The notes under the pieces: generated by a model
What the model saw: only the letters and a program-made list of their open reading frames with translations
Databases searched by the model: none
Told to the model about the DNA's origin: nothing
Origin: Parietaria judaica
Taxonomy: Eukaryota; Streptophyta; Magnoliopsida; Rosales; Urticaceae
Reading direction: 5' to 3'
Length of the DNA stretch: 64,000 bases
Assembly (NCBI GenBank): GCA_954871525.1
Contig: OX940865.1
Span: forward strand, 11,360,606 to 11,424,605
Shown: positions 34,623 through 47,812 of the stretch, in pieces
Layout: the number at the start of each line of letters is the position of its first letter
Numbering within the stretch: the first letter of the stretch is position 1
Program-made: the position numbers and the translations under genes

Positions 34623-36361
34623 TACTTTAATGGGAAAATTACGGTAAAAATACCCAATCTTTAATCAAACTGCCTCTTGGGTACCCAACTTTTAAAATTG
34701 GCGGCAAAAATACCCAACCTGCGTTGACCGTGACTTTGGCATGAAAACGTTAATTTTTCCGTTAACATCCCTAATGTGGTCGTTAGCGGAAAAAATACCA
34801 ACCTTCTAAAAAAATAATTTTTTAAAATTTATTTATTTTTTCTTTACTTGATTAGTGATAATTACTTGAATTCCAAATACATGGAATAACACAAAAATTA
34901 GTCAAAACATTTATTGATTTATTAATGTGCTTGTATAAGCTACATTTGGTGATAAAAATATTATTATTATTAGAAATTTTAAACATAATGTTACGGGTAT
35001 TTTAAGTAATTGAACAAGGTTTTGAAAATAGGTATATGGATTTCTGGGTATCCGGATTTTCGAATCTGGATACGGGTAGTGATTTTTGGATACCCGAAAA
35101 ACCGAATCCGGATACGGCTAGTTCAAAAAACCGGATAACCGCTTCGGTTACAGCCCTAATTACCATTTTCATTGGTAATTGACCATTTTAGATCGAATTA
35201 TTACTGTCAATTATTGTCACTGTATTGGAAAAAAATGGCTTAAGAATATATGCCAGTAAAAAAATATTATCAAAAGTCAAAAAGTTTGCAAGAAATGGTC
35301 TCGGAACGCTCCCGGAACCCTTAAAGTGGCCCGGGAGCACCTCGGGCGGCCCCACACGAGCCACCACGCGTCTCTTGCTCTCCTCATGCGCCGTTAGAAG
35401 GACTTACATCAGCCTGGTGACGTAAGAAGAGACGCGCGCATGAAGTAGCGCGTCCGTCATAAACGCCGCCTGTGAGGGCGCGTTCGGCCTCCGATGAGGA
35501 AGCGGTTTGCGGTGTTGGATCAGCCTTCAATAAGGGTTTTTTTTTTTATTATGGAGAATGACCATAAGTGGGTTTTCAGTGTGTTTAATAGCTTCCTTCG
35601 ACACTATTCATATTTTTAGCAGGGGTATTTAAGGGTATGCATTTTAATGGGATCCTAAGGGAGGTCTTTTAGGAAATTTTGACTAATCAAGCCTATTGAT
35701 TATTGGTAATATTTTTTTACCGGCATATATTCTTAAGCCATTTTTTTTCAATACAGAGACAATAATTGACTGTATTAATTCGATATAAAACGGTCAGTTA
35801 CCGATGAAAAGGGTAATTGGGGCTGTAACCGGAGTGGTTATCCTTTTTTTTTTTTAACTACCCGTATCCATATCCAGTTTTCCGGGTATCCAAAAATCAC
35901 TACCCGTATCCGGATCCGGAAACCGGAAATCCAGAAATTTGTCAAAACTCTTTTCAATTACTTAAAATACCCGTAACCTTATGTTTAAAATTTCTCATAA
36001 TAATAAGATTTTTATTACCAAATGTAGCTTATACAAGCACATTAAGAAATCAATAGATGTTTTGACTAACTTTTGTGTTATTCCATGTATTTGGAATTCA
36101 AGTAATTATCACTAATCAATAAAAGAAAAAGGAAAACATAAATTAAAAAAATTAAAAATTATTTTTTTCAAAAAAAAAAAAGGTTGGGTATTTTTCCCGC
36201 TAACGGCCACATGACGAATTTTAAGGGAAAATTAACGTTTTCTTGCCAAAGTCACGGTCAACGCAGGTTGGGTATTTTTGCCGTCAGTTTTAAAGGTTGG
36301 GTACCCGAGAGGCATTTTGACTAAATGTTAGGTATTTTTGCCGTAATTTTCCTACTTTAAT
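34623..36361. mobile_element. Mutator-like foldback element 34632-36352, 9-bp duplication TACTTTAAT
   Basis: Exact TACTTTAAT copies lie at 34623-34631 and 36353-36361, the 9-bp size typical of the Mutator superfamily. The termini are GGGAAAATTACGG and, inverted, GGAAAATTACGG. The left arm (34632 to about 35276) and right arm (about 35703 to 36352) are inverted copies over about 645 bp, each carrying a CCGGATAC-rich hAT-like ending GGTTACAGCCC plus the further AATATATGCC-bearing stretch. The 35283-35702 core differs from everything else recognised. There is no transposase, so it is non-autonomous. Confidence 0.93.
35283..35702. other. GC-rich core of the foldback element, origin unknown
   Basis: 35300-35510 is far richer in G+C than its surroundings, with GCGCG motifs and CCCGGGAGCACC. 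A frame of 66 codons (35225-35425, plus) enters it but begins in the arm, so I do not call a gene. It could be captured host DNA (Pack-MULE style) or an LTR scrap, since GCGCCCT/GAGGGCGCG motifs also occur at 7700-7790. Confidence 0.5.
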
Positions 36362-37395
36362 CGTGTGTATATAATATATAAACAAATATATGTGTGTATT
36401 GTTTTTTAATTTTCTTGTTCTAGGAGAATGGAATTAAGTTGGAAAGGAATCACGCAAAATTAAAAATTAATTAAGATAGTGTAGATACACAGATAATTTG
36501 GGTATTAGTTGTGTCTTATCTCACCAACCAACATAAAAGCTTTTTCGGATAGATATTGGTGGGTTTTCTTCTTTTTATATGCATTTATTACTATTCTAGG
36601 GAGGGACCCATTAGTATAAATTCATTGCATATTCATTTTCAATTTGAGTTATAGATTGATTTTATTTTCCTTGTTCTTTTTTCTAATTTGGACTTCATAG
36701 TTCATGGGCATATTATTATGCTAAGCCTTTAACTATGATAACTTACTTATTTATACATTTTTGTTTATCCTTGGTTGATGAGTTAGAGAGTCTAATTTAC
36801 TGAAATTGTTATAAAATTCCGACCTGGAGTAATCAAACTGATCAACTTGAATTCAAGTCAGCGTGAAACATGGAAATAGTGTGGATATTTTATACTTAAA
36901 AAAAATTATTTAGTTATTTCGCATATGTTCCGTTTACTCGTAATTTTTTAGTTTGCATGCATGAGATTGACTTTTGTCCTGTTTGTAGCGAAGAGCGAAC
37001 GATAGATAAATGGTTGTAGCACTAAAGATTTTTATTGATTATAATAATAAAAATGATTTGCAAGCAATAAGGGAACTTACTTCTTACATCGAGAGCCGGC
37101 CATTATAATTTTTTGCGTCACTTTGTTTTTTATTTTTTAGTTTGGTTAGTTTTGTCTTAATTAGGGCATTAGGGTTTAATCTAAATATCCTATAAATTAT
37201 TCTGTGTAACACGAAAAATTGAGATTGATATTCAATGTTGCTAGTTCAGCAACCATAAAAGCCTGACAAAAAAAAAAAGATTTTAAAGCATATAAGTTTC
37301 TTTAAAAGAAAAAGAAATACAAGAAAAAGTAAATGACAACCAAAAGAGACTTTTTGTTGCTTTTTCTTACTATTTTAGGCCATTGAGAGATTTAA
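36362..37395. other. AT-rich intergenic, nothing recognised
   Basis: No supported feature on either strand. Confidence 0.4.
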
Positions 37396-37960
37396 CTAAC
37401 AACTTCTAAGTCTTGATCGGGCTCCTTGTTGTTGTTGACTTTTCATTGGGTTTGAGGCTTGGACTTTTGGAATTTTGTAGATCAGACCCACCACTATTAT
37501 AGGTTCGGAATCAGGTTCGTGACCCGTTACCGCAAGATCACGGGGTCCTACGCATGGGCGTTCGGGCCTGATCAGGGATAGGGGTAGACGACCGTGCATA
37601 ACCGGAACCTCCATAGGGTAGGTCGGCGATCGAACGCAGAGTCATCGACGTCAGGGTGAGCATGGTGATGATATATGATGTCGCACCTCGTCACTTATAA
37701 CGAGGCTGCCTACGTATCCATTTTACTGGGATCAGGTCATCACGTAGTTTAATGAGGGCAAGGGTTTAAGAGCTATCATGATTCGATAACGAGGGGTTTA
37801 AGAGCTATCGAGAGTGTTTTATCGCTTGTCCCGAGGCTGTTTTTTTTTACTCCCGAGGGTGTTTAATTATTTGATATTTTATGCGTTTTTGAGCATCTCG
37901 TTTCATAAAAAAAAAAAAACCTCCCAGAGGGCTTTTCGGGTAAAAATTGATTTAATTAAT
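37396..37960 (-). mobile_element. Diverged LTR fragment related to 7577-8755
   Basis: The reverse complement contains GGATACGTAGGCAGCCTCG, GATCGCCGACCTACCCTATG, GGAGGTTCCGGTT and CTTGCGGTAACGGGTC in the same order as in the plus-strand LTR near 8415-8600. Upstream it has CCTCGGGA and AGCTCTTAAACCC repeats. The ends are not defined. Confidence 0.65.
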
Positions 37961-38794
37961 AAAGAGTTGATTAGCAAAATAATTCCCTTAATAAAATAAC
38001 CTTTATAGATATACCCCATAATTCTAAATTGTTTTACCTCGAGATATTACATTATATTTAATTAGCTACAAAATAGCTAAACATTGTCTATTTTATCGAT
38101 GATAAATGTGATCATAATGGTTAATATGATTATTTTTGTACTGGCTAATATGACTAATTGGCATAGTATCAAATACTTATGGGATAGTCAAAATTTTATA
38201 ATTCAATTAAGTGAAACTTGTCTATCTGAGTAGTCCGCATCGATGGCTTTCTGTCAACATTTTAACTTCGATCGATTACACACGTTTAATACAACAAAAA
38301 CACAAAAACAGTAAAGAAGTCTTGAGTTGCATTGAAAGACATTGTTTTGTCTAAAAAAAGCTCTTTCATGTATGTCTTCTTCATTTTCTTGGTTAACAAG
38401 AAAATAAAGATGATAAATAATAGGCAGTTTACTTTTGTTCAATGCTCTTAAACTTATTTATTTTTCCGCAAGTGCTTCTATTATTTACATAAATTTTAAT
38501 CTCTCTTCCGGTTAGATAAATAATTAAGCGTATGATACAAATCGGGACTTACAAGTGACGTGTAACTACACGTCTACGGCCACGCTGGCATTTAACATGC
38601 AAATGTATAACGATAAAGTTAGTCATAAAATTTGAGAATAGGTATTAAATTGCAAATACCTAATATGTTAAAGACATTTTCGCACTCAATATCCTTTTTG
38701 GTATTTTTTCGAACTCGCAAGACCAACACACTTATAATCTATATTCTATAGCATCAACATACTGATTATAATTTCTATGAAGTTATGCTGAAAG
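37961..38794. other. AT-rich intergenic, nothing recognised
   Basis: No supported feature. Confidence 0.4.
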
Positions 38795-39445
38795 TTCAAC
38801 ACTTCCACGATTATCTTCGATAATCGTCGATTATCCGTCTTGTCGGTAGTTATCGGCAAGATGGCCATGCCAGTATATTTTTATGATTTTTTGCCGAAAA
38901 TTGGCAAATATCTCGAAAAATAACAAAAATATGGAACTTTTTAAGAAATTTTGTATTTTTTGATGATTTTATTCGAGTATTTACATATGTGAGAGTTAGA
39001 CTATATTTTATTTACCTATGTTTGAGTATAAAATAATTTTATTTTTGGCATTTTTAATGTTTTATCAACATTATAAACTTAGTAAATATATTCTTAAAAA
39101 TATTTTAGTGATTTTTCATCGATAATCCTCGATAAGTATCGATAATCATCAAAGAGTATCGGTAATTGGTATGCTTGTTTTTTTTATAGACAGACTAATG
39201 GGTTCGATAAGTAATATTCCTTGTTTAAGCAATTCTGTAAGAGATAAATTTTTATCAATTATTAAAATATCGAGATTCAGTTCTCTCCTTTCAATAGAAG
39301 CTATAGTAACTTCTTTGGGGTTTATAAGTCTAAGCAAGAGACAATATACTTTAATGTTATCGATTAATCCGGTAAGTATTCCGTCGATAATCCGGTAAGT
39401 TATCGATTAATCCGTCGATAACGGAAAGTTCGGTAAGTTGAACCC
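38795..39445 (-). mobile_element. TCGATAATC-rich miniature element, interrupted
   Basis: Inward from the right it reads GGGTTCAACTTACCGAACTT, then TTATCGACGGATTAATCG repeats. The left edge has GTTCAACACTTCCACGATTA. 39060-39180 reversed matches 34432-34530 (GGATTATCGATGAAAAATCA). A foreign block at about 39183-39350 splits it. Confidence 0.65.
39183..39350 (-). pseudogene. ycf1: Likely plastid-derived insert: fragment of ycf1 (TIC214)
   Basis: The minus strand encodes [20 protein letters not shown] and, after [24 protein letters not shown] followed by ISLSIKK. This strongly resembles the conserved C-terminal part of chloroplast Ycf1/TIC214, a component associated with the inner-envelope protein import machinery. 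Only about 55 codons are present, with no start of the parent gene, so it is a nuclear plastid DNA insertion rather than a gene. It falls inside the TCGATAATC-rich element exactly where the sister copy at 34430 runs without interruption. The assignment is from motif memory. Confidence 0.6.
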
Positions 39446-40769
39446 TATTGCTCATAAGGATGAGTAGTGAGAAAAATAAGAAGATGGTATTTTATCGACA
39501 TGTTTAATTCTCCTTCATTAAAAAATAAATTTTGGAACAAAAAATATTCAAAAGATATGTGAATCGGCCGGCATATTTTTTTAAGTAAAAAATATAAATT
39601 TTAAATACCAAAAATATTATCATTTAGAACATGGAATATTTAAAATCTTTTGCTAAAGTAGTAAATAGATTAATAGAACATCCCCGTAACAGCAAGGACT
39701 ATCTAAGGACTATACTTCCTCAACGGCATAAGTTTATAATCTATACACCATCACAAAATAGTAATAATGATGATAAATCAAATGAAACATGACATCACGA
39801 ACATAATAATAATGAAAAAAGAAGTTATAAATTGCAATGTGTATCAACTTTACATTTAAAATGGGTTTCCTAAAGTCCACAAGTTTAGCTAAACATGGGC
39901 CAAAAATTTCCATACAATTCTTGTCCTTTTGGTCCATAATGGACTATCCATTTGGCACACTATATAGCATTAAGCTCATTGTTAACAAAATGATAAATAT
40001 TATTCTATCATATTGGGTGAAAGTTAGCCGGAATTTGGCTAAAATTGTATCCGACTTAATACAATATATATATATATATATATATTTACTCTAGTCTTAT
40101 ATTTACTTAAAAGAATATAATCAACTTTACCATGTTATTAATTTGGGGTAGTTAAGAATAGTGAAATTAAAGAAAAGAATTGATGAATGGGAGAAAATGA
40201 TAAGAAAATAAGAGAGATAGAAGGAAGAGACAAGAAGATAAAATTATGAGTATTTTGGTCCAAAACTTATTTTTAATGTTAGTTTATCAGTTATAGAAAC
40301 TTAAGTGTTATTCTATCATTTAATTAAAAAAAGTGTTATTTGATAAAGTTTCTCAAACCAAATAACAAAGACATTTAGTTGATTGAAATATATAAGAAAA
40401 TATTTAGTCATCTAGCTGTGATTAAATAAATAAATTGTAACAGCTGCTAAGGCTTTATATTATTTTTTGAAAATTGATGACGTAAATGGGCCACTATAAA
40501 AACATTTTTCAAAGCCCATGAACTTTATGGACATATTACAAGTCTTTTTCATCAATTTTATGGGCCCAGCCCATTTAAGTCTATGCCCGTTATACTTCAG
40601 CTTCTTTAAAAGTTTGAGAAAAAAAAACGTGATTAAATATTCCTTTAGAAGAAAAGAATCTTGAATATTCCGTCAAACACAAGTTCAGTGTTTTCTGTAC
40701 TCGTTTTTATTAAATCTGAATAATTATGCCTCAAACTGTATTTGATCTTATTTTGGATAAAAATACTAT
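39446..40769. other. AT-rich intergenic with (TA)n at 40063-40084
   Basis: No gene recognised. Confidence 0.4.
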
Positions 40770-41042
40770 TTTCTCTGCACGAGTTGAGAAACTGTCAGAC
40801 TCTACTCATAAAATTGTCAAACTTTGTACCAAAAATTGTCAACCCATACCTCAAAAAATGTCAAAGTTAAGACAATATTGCCCGACTAATTTTTTAATAT
40901 TGCCAAATTTTACATACTATTTTATTTTGTTATTTTAATTATTTTCTTTAAATACCATAAACTATCAAACTTTACTCATAAAATTGTCTAATTTTGTCCA
41001 AAAATTATTTAAAATAGCAGTTTCTCAACTCAGGTAGAGAGA
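40770..41042. mobile_element. Small inverted-repeat element
   Basis: Perfect 14-bp inverted arms GAGTTGAGAAACTG (40781-40794) and CAGTTTCTCAACTC (41018-41031), extended outward by TTTTCTCT/AGAGAAAA. The interior repeats ACTCATAAAATTGTC twice. The superfamily is unknown. Confidence 0.6.
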
Positions 41043-41651
41043 AAAAAAAAGTATTTTTGTTCAAAATGAGGTAAAATACAATTTGAGGAATAATTATTCA
41101 TATTTAGTAAAAACGAGAAATAAAAAAACGTTGAGCTTGTGTTTTCGGGAATATAAAAAAACTTTGGTTCTACTAATTTTTTCTTACTATGAAATATGGC
41201 TAGCTTGTCAATATAAAAAAGAAATTGGTAAATTTTGGTACCCGGATTTATGAATCCATATTTATTCGGATTCAAAAAGTTCCGTATTTGAATTTTACTG
41301 GAACGAAAAAATTCATGTTCGAAATCCGATATTTCGTCTTTAGTTACGACACAAAATCTCATAATTGGTGTCTACTAAAAAAACGTGTTTGGTCAGCAGG
41401 AACACCACTTATTTATTAATATAATATGCATGTGGCTCTAGAAGAAATGGATTTTTCAGCTTTTTTTTTTTAGCTTGTAATATAACATATTTAATGTCAG
41501 ATATTTTCATGAAGAAATTTATAAAACCCTATATTATGGATGAAATGGGGTGGAATATTTAGGTATGTTAGTATATACTACATAGTATGCTTCCATGCTC
41601 AACATGCATGGTTGCAAAAACCTAGGTAGCAGGCAAATACATAAATAATAA

Positions 41652-41697
41652 GTACATGTATTTATAAAGTGGTACTACCACTTATAAATACATGTAC
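41652..41697. repeat. Near-perfect hairpin, about 21-bp arms
   Basis: GTACATGTATTTATAAAGTG pairs with the inverse of CACTTATAAATACATGTAC; one base is missing in the right arm, and a 3-5 nt loop joins them. Confidence 0.85.
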
Positions 41698-43734
41698 ATG
41701 TGGTATAATTGATTCTATGTATTACCATTATTATTATTATTTATTTTATTAGTAAACTTTTTTGGGAGAAAGAAAAATATGATTATTTAAAAGAAAAATG
41801 CCATTTCTTGAGATAATCGAAGCCATTAAAGTTTTGAGTATGGGTGACTCTTGAATTGCATGTGGATGAGATTTTACAAATTTTCATTTAAGCATTTAAT
41901 GATCAGAAATGAAATAAAATGAAGATATATTTTTATAAAATAATAAGTTATGAATATGAGTTGGCTCCACAGTATTAAAGAGATGAAAGTATTGGGTCCT
42001 GAATTCTCATCAACTACTCAGAATATCAATCACCATCTGCATTCATTTCTTCATTACTCACACCTTAGGGTTTTCATACTTCTTTGATGTGAAGAGATGG
42101 GTTACAATAATCAAGCTTCCAATAAGGTCCAAACAATTATATATACATAAGAAAAGTGATGCAAAAATGGTACATTGTCGTTATTTGAATTTCCTATTAT
42201 ATTTTTAATATTTTTTTTTCCTTTGAGGTTTACTTCATAATTGATACTTGTTCGGCCAACTAAGTCCGAATAATCAATAATCGCCTACTCGTTCAAGTTT
42301 ACAAGTATTGTGAGTGTCGACGGGTATACAGATTTGATTTTCGTAAAATATTAAAAGCTAATCGGACTGGATGAGATTCTCGTATAATAGTAATAATATA
42401 TATTAAGAAATACTTATCTTTTAATAACAATTTTATATTTTTGAAATTTTATACAAAAAATTAATTTTTGAAATTTCCTGTCAATTTTTTTATTTATATA
42501 AAAAAGAAATTTAGTAACTGATTTTTTCCTTCATGTTGCCAGTTGCCAAAAGAAAAAGGGTTCTCGACCGATTATCCGCTTGCCCGGAAGGAATCTCAAT
42601 CCTCCTTAGCCTTGCCCGGTAAAAATAGCTCTTTCACTAAATGTGCCACCTAAAATAATAACTTTTGTTTTGGTGCATATTTCAATAGATTGAGATTTAT
42701 TTTAACCAACTACTTTGGCAAATCGTCCTGGTGAAGCTCAATGGTCTTTTGTCTTGAATTTTTTTTGGCTCCATTGAAAGTCTCTTCTTTGACATCCTAA
42801 AATGGATTTTGCAAGGCACAATATGACTTTCTCCAGCATATCAAATGCGCCGGAAACAAATTTTCACGACGCATTCCACTACTGATTCGGGAAAATGACT
42901 TTTCCCATCCAACTAGCAAAGGTACCGTTCTGTGCAAAAACGCGTCGCGGAAAGGTTTTGGATTTCAACGGTGCATTAGGGTATAACTCGCGGTGAAAAA
43001 GACGTTGTCACTAAAAGAACTATTTATTTGTAGGGTACGAGATGAACGTCAAAATCTGTTTTTATTAATTGACTCATTGATGTGAATACAATTATAAATG
43101 ATTCTGAGAGTTTAAAGTGAAGGATAAATTCTTATGCTATTGAGGATAAAGATAGTTCTCCAAATGGCAGCTATTTATTTATTATGTCATTTTGCAGCAG
43201 CCTTTATTCCCTATAATTATTAATTACACAATTAATTTTCTGCTTATTAAACCACCAATAAATATTAAATATTACTTTTGTGAATAGTATATTGTCATCC
43301 AAAAGGGAAGGAAATCGTATTAAATCTTACATTTCTTCATTTATAAGATAGAAGAAGCAGTGCTCTCATTCATGGCGATACTATATTTTTATATTATAAG
43401 GGCATTTTGTTTAACATACCCTCAATTTTAGTTTTAAAATAAAAAACATCTTAAAAAAATGTACTATTTTTTTTTCCACAGCCTTACATCATTTTAATTT
43501 TAAAAACCAAAATTGCTCCTTTAATTGAAATTTTAGAAAATTTCGATATTGAATATACACTTTCGCTTCATTAAAAAAAAAAAAACTGTTTCCGAAAATC
43601 CAAAATATTACAAGTAGCCAATTAAACAGATTTAGGTTTAGATTTTAATAGTTTCTGAAATTAATAGGAAAATGGATGATAGCTTTGTCAAATTGCACGT
43701 ATAAGGGTACTTTGGCTGTTTTAGAATATAGAGG

Positions 43735-43766
<32 letters not shown>

Positions 43767-44990
43767 TGAAAAGTACATCATATACAGGATACAAAATAGC
43801 GCATTATTTATTTCTTCACAACCAGTCAAGTAAGTACCCAGTGTACTAAAATATCCTTGAACACTGAAAATGTCACCATATTGTTAATTTTACTCTCTTT
43901 TTCTTTTATTCTCTTCTATTAAATTGACATTGTATTTGCTAGTATAATTATTAAAAAAAAATCGTCAATATACAACACATCATTGCTGGTAGACAGTAAT
44001 GAGCTTGTACCAGTATTCCCATTCAATTGAGAATGACTCAAATCCATATTTATATATATATATATTATATCCTTGCAAATTTTGCAGTGTATTACTAGTA
44101 CTATTTGTTGTCTATAATCTATATATTTAGATTTCCTTAATAATAATAATAATAGAAATTATAATAACTAGTACTATTTGTTTTCTATATATTTACAATT
44201 TGTTTGTGGTCAACGCGCCAAAGGTTAAAAAAATTAGGGTTTCTCTTCTTAAAGTTGTCGAGTATTCGTTAAAAGGAGGTCGGCACTTGGAAGATTATCG
44301 TCATCAACCATTTTCTTCTTATATATGTTTTCGCCAAATATTCAATGACAAGGTTCATGGAATTATAAAAGTGAATATGTAGCTGCTTTGCCAGTTGCCA
44401 CTTGCCACCAATGGTTATAATAAAAAAAAGGTTATTATGAAAAAAGTATCTAAATAGTTTAGAAATGGAGTGGCATAAAATCAATTTAAAAAATTATGCC
44501 AGAAGTATTCAAGTTTTACTTATTGTATTTTTTTAGAATGTTGTCCATGTGACATTAATTCCATTAATTCGTATTTCTGACATAATTTACTCATTTTTTT
44601 ATCGGAATTTTATAGAAAAACCTACCGTTGGAAAATTGAGAAATGAATATACAACTTTGTGGATTTTACTTTTTATTATAAAGGCTGTCAAGTATCTAAA
44701 AATTTGTTCGATGCTAAAAATACGAAAGTATAAAAAATTTATTCGAATTCGGCGTTGTACTAACTCCGACGTCGGTATTTAGCTTTGAAAGGGCAATGAT
44801 AAATCTTAAAAAATGATATATGGCAAAGAAATTTACAGAACTCAACATGGATGAATTTTTTTTTCTTTCAAATAATGGAACTTGAGTACTATTGCCACAT
44901 TTTTTTTAACTTGGCTCTATGCGGCAACATTTTCAAACTACTTAGCTACTTTTGCCTATAATAACCCTAACAAAAATATAGTAAACACTA
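41698..44990. other. AT-rich intergenic; microsatellite at 43736-43760
   Basis: No supported gene. 42541-42650 and 42840-43010 are moderately GC-richer but lack open frames. (AT)n runs occur at 43736-43760 and near 44050. Confidence 0.4.
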
Positions 44991-45024
44991 TCGGGAGTTT
45001 TTTTTTTTTTTTTTACTAAATTAG

Positions 45025-45215
45025 GAATAAGAGAGTGTAATTCTCTATTGTAATTCTCCGAGACGCATACCCTGAGAGACTGCAAATATCTCTTTGCAAT
45101 ATTTGAGGTTCTACTATTACTGGTGCAAATCTTCGTGGAGTAGACATTTTATTAACGGGCCGAACCACATAAAATTCTTACATGTATCAGTTTTATCTAT
45201 GTTATACGTAATCTT
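45025..45215 (+). mobile_element. Possible copia-type LTR 3' part
   Basis: The phrase AACGGGCCGAACCACATAAA, followed by ATTCTTACATGTATC, resembles the R-U5 end of plant Ty1/copia LTRs (GCCGAACCACGTAAAT type). Upstream TTCTCTATTGTAATTCTCCG fits the same region. The limits are undefined. Confidence 0.4.
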
Positions 45216-47812
45216 CTCTCTCAAAACAAGTTGTTCTCGATGACAAAAAATTGAAACAACTTATATTAAGAGCATAACAGTAATAATATAAATTATAATT
45301 ATTCTTTAAAAAGAAAAATACGTCCATATTGCCAATGAAAACACATGATAAACTTGTTACTATCTGTGATCAATCTATCGATTTTTCATCGACAAGAGTA
45401 TTTTAAATCTTGGTGACCAAATTGATAAATTTTGGAGCTCAAAATAAATATAATTGAGAAGAAAGCATAACAATAAATAATCCAAAAGCTGTGCAGCTAA
45501 AAATATTAATTGGTGTCCATCCCTTGAGGACCAAAAGATACAGATACATATATCGATTTGCAGAAACTGGAAACAAATTATGTAATTAAGTCCAATAAAA
45601 GCCTGTTAATAACAACAGCTCATTAATATTTGTACATTTCAACTTAGTACTATCTTTTAGTAATTGGGCGATGTTCCCCTTAGGTTTGGCCTTTTGTAGC
45701 ACTTTGCCCTCTTACTTCTGTTTTATTGCCTTTTCTTCTCTTTACTTTTGATTTATTACAGTAGGCCTCTTCTATATTCAAATATTATAAAATTTGTTAG
45801 TTGCGAATTGCGACGATGACAAAATTATAACTAGTAAAAAGTTAATAAATGTGTGAGGGTGACTACCTAATATTTTGACCTTTTAATAATAGTAGAAATA
45901 TTTTTTATACGATTAAAGTTCTCAATATTCATTACTTTAATCCTTTCTTAATGAAAGTCTCTTCAACACTTGAAAATAGATTTTTTTTTTTTTTTTTTTT
46001 TAAAAGTGACATGTATTCAAGATTTCGACACTACATCTAAAATTCTACTAAATCGGTTGAAAATAATGAATAGAAATTTTAGAAAAATAAAAATAGTAAA
46101 CATTGAGAACTTCAACCGTAAAAGAAAATAGATTTATACAGCAGAAAAAACTATAATATTGTCTACTTATGCTATAATTGACTTTATTATTTAGATGTGA
46201 TTTTTTTTTGGCACGATGTTAAAATATGAGGAAACAAATGCAACAAAAGCAATATAAAGGGGCAAAATGCAACCAAGCCTAATATGAGAAGGAAACAATG
46301 GCTATAACTTTTTTTTTTCTTTGAACATTTTTAGAGTGAAAAAATGGGTGAATATCACTGATAAGGAAAATAAAATGTTGACATATAAATACATAAGAAG
46401 GTGAGCTTATTTAAAATATAAGTATATATTATTGACCGAGCTTGGTATGACTCTTTTTGACAATGATTCCCTTGGGCCCCAATGGATAATTAAATCAATT
46501 TTGTGCCATTTTCATGAAATGTACTAGAAAAAAAAAAGTGTGTCTGTTTTTTTTCTTCTACAAATATGAATTGAAAAAAAAGAAGTAAAAATACACTTGG
46601 TCCCATTAAATTACCCTGTATGTACTATCTGAAAATAATTTCGTACTAGCTTGTAAAAATGACTTTTATTTTGTTGTTTTAATTGAGAGATTCCTATAGC
46701 CTTTGAAAAAGCTTATACACGTTCTTGATATGTGTACCTTCGCGATATGGATTAAACTCTTTACTTTATTTTATTTTTACCATTATATAGGAGAAGAAAA
46801 AAAAAATAAGAAAATAGATTTTCGCTCCAGTCTAAATTTGTAGTACTCATTTGCATACTTTTTTTATTTTATTTGAATTTCAACATTTTCATAAACTAAT
46901 TAACATATCTGCATAATATTACAACATTAGAATCGGAATCAGCTAAAATCGAAACAAATAATATATAGCTATTGAATATTCTAAATAAATACTAGGAAAT
47001 CCAAATTTATTTTGAACAAAAATAAATTGCCAAAAATAAAAAATAAAAATGATCGTTTTAGATGTCTAAACTCTAAACAAATATAATTTGATTAAAAAAG
47101 GTAGAGACATTGAGTTTCGTTTATTAAGTTGTTTCTACTCAAAATCCGCTGGTGTAACATAATTGTACAAGTGGATACTTTATCTCCGTATGACTGTAAC
47201 CTTAATTACAAGGACAAAGTGGTGCCTTTATCTTTCACGGGATGATGCGATTTTTGTAATACTCACCTACTCAATTTTAAATTTTAAGTTTTAGAGTTTT
47301 TTTTATTATTTATTATTATAAATATTTTAAGGTGTCGAACCACCTAAAATGTCTCGTATATCCTACTATATATAAACTCCTACCACCTCTAATACTAGAC
47401 GAGAAAACAATCTATAATAGCTAAAAATTGGATGTCTTAACTCTTAATATGCTTACATATATTCGACACTCTAGAGTTAAGTCTTACATTGTTTTTTTGA
47501 CCGTGCATGTAAGTGAAGAATATTAAGCAAGCGGGAATATATCATATGTTATAATCAACTGGTGCACTTGTAGTTAAGTTCTTTTTATTGTGAGAAAAGT
47601 ACCCAAACTTAGTAAAAACTAATAGTTGTGTCCAATTTTAATTAAATAGACCGTTAATATAAGCCGCCCAGTTTCTATTAAAAAGCGTTAAGGAGGGACT
47701 GCTGTTATTTTAATTCCACATAGTTTTACTTAATTTATTTATTTATTTTAATTATCCGTGTCCTATTTTAACGTTATTTTACAGAAATTGGAATAAATTA
47801 GCCATAGCTATT
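45216..47812. other. AT-rich intergenic, nothing recognised
   Basis: Long A and T runs occur. 47590-47650 has an AAAAGTACCCAAACTTAG phrase resembling Mutator-like arms; its possible partner lies at 48225-48270, beyond the nested element. Confidence 0.4.

Noticed and set aside
35225..35425. 66-codon frame entering the GC-rich core of the foldback element
   Set aside because: It starts in the arm and shows no family motif; the core is reported as a finding rather than as a gene.
42090..42135. Short ATG-led segment (MGYNNQASNK) after a leader-like sequence, followed by a possible splice donor
   Set aside because: Only ten codons; no following exon or family match, so a gene call is unsupported.
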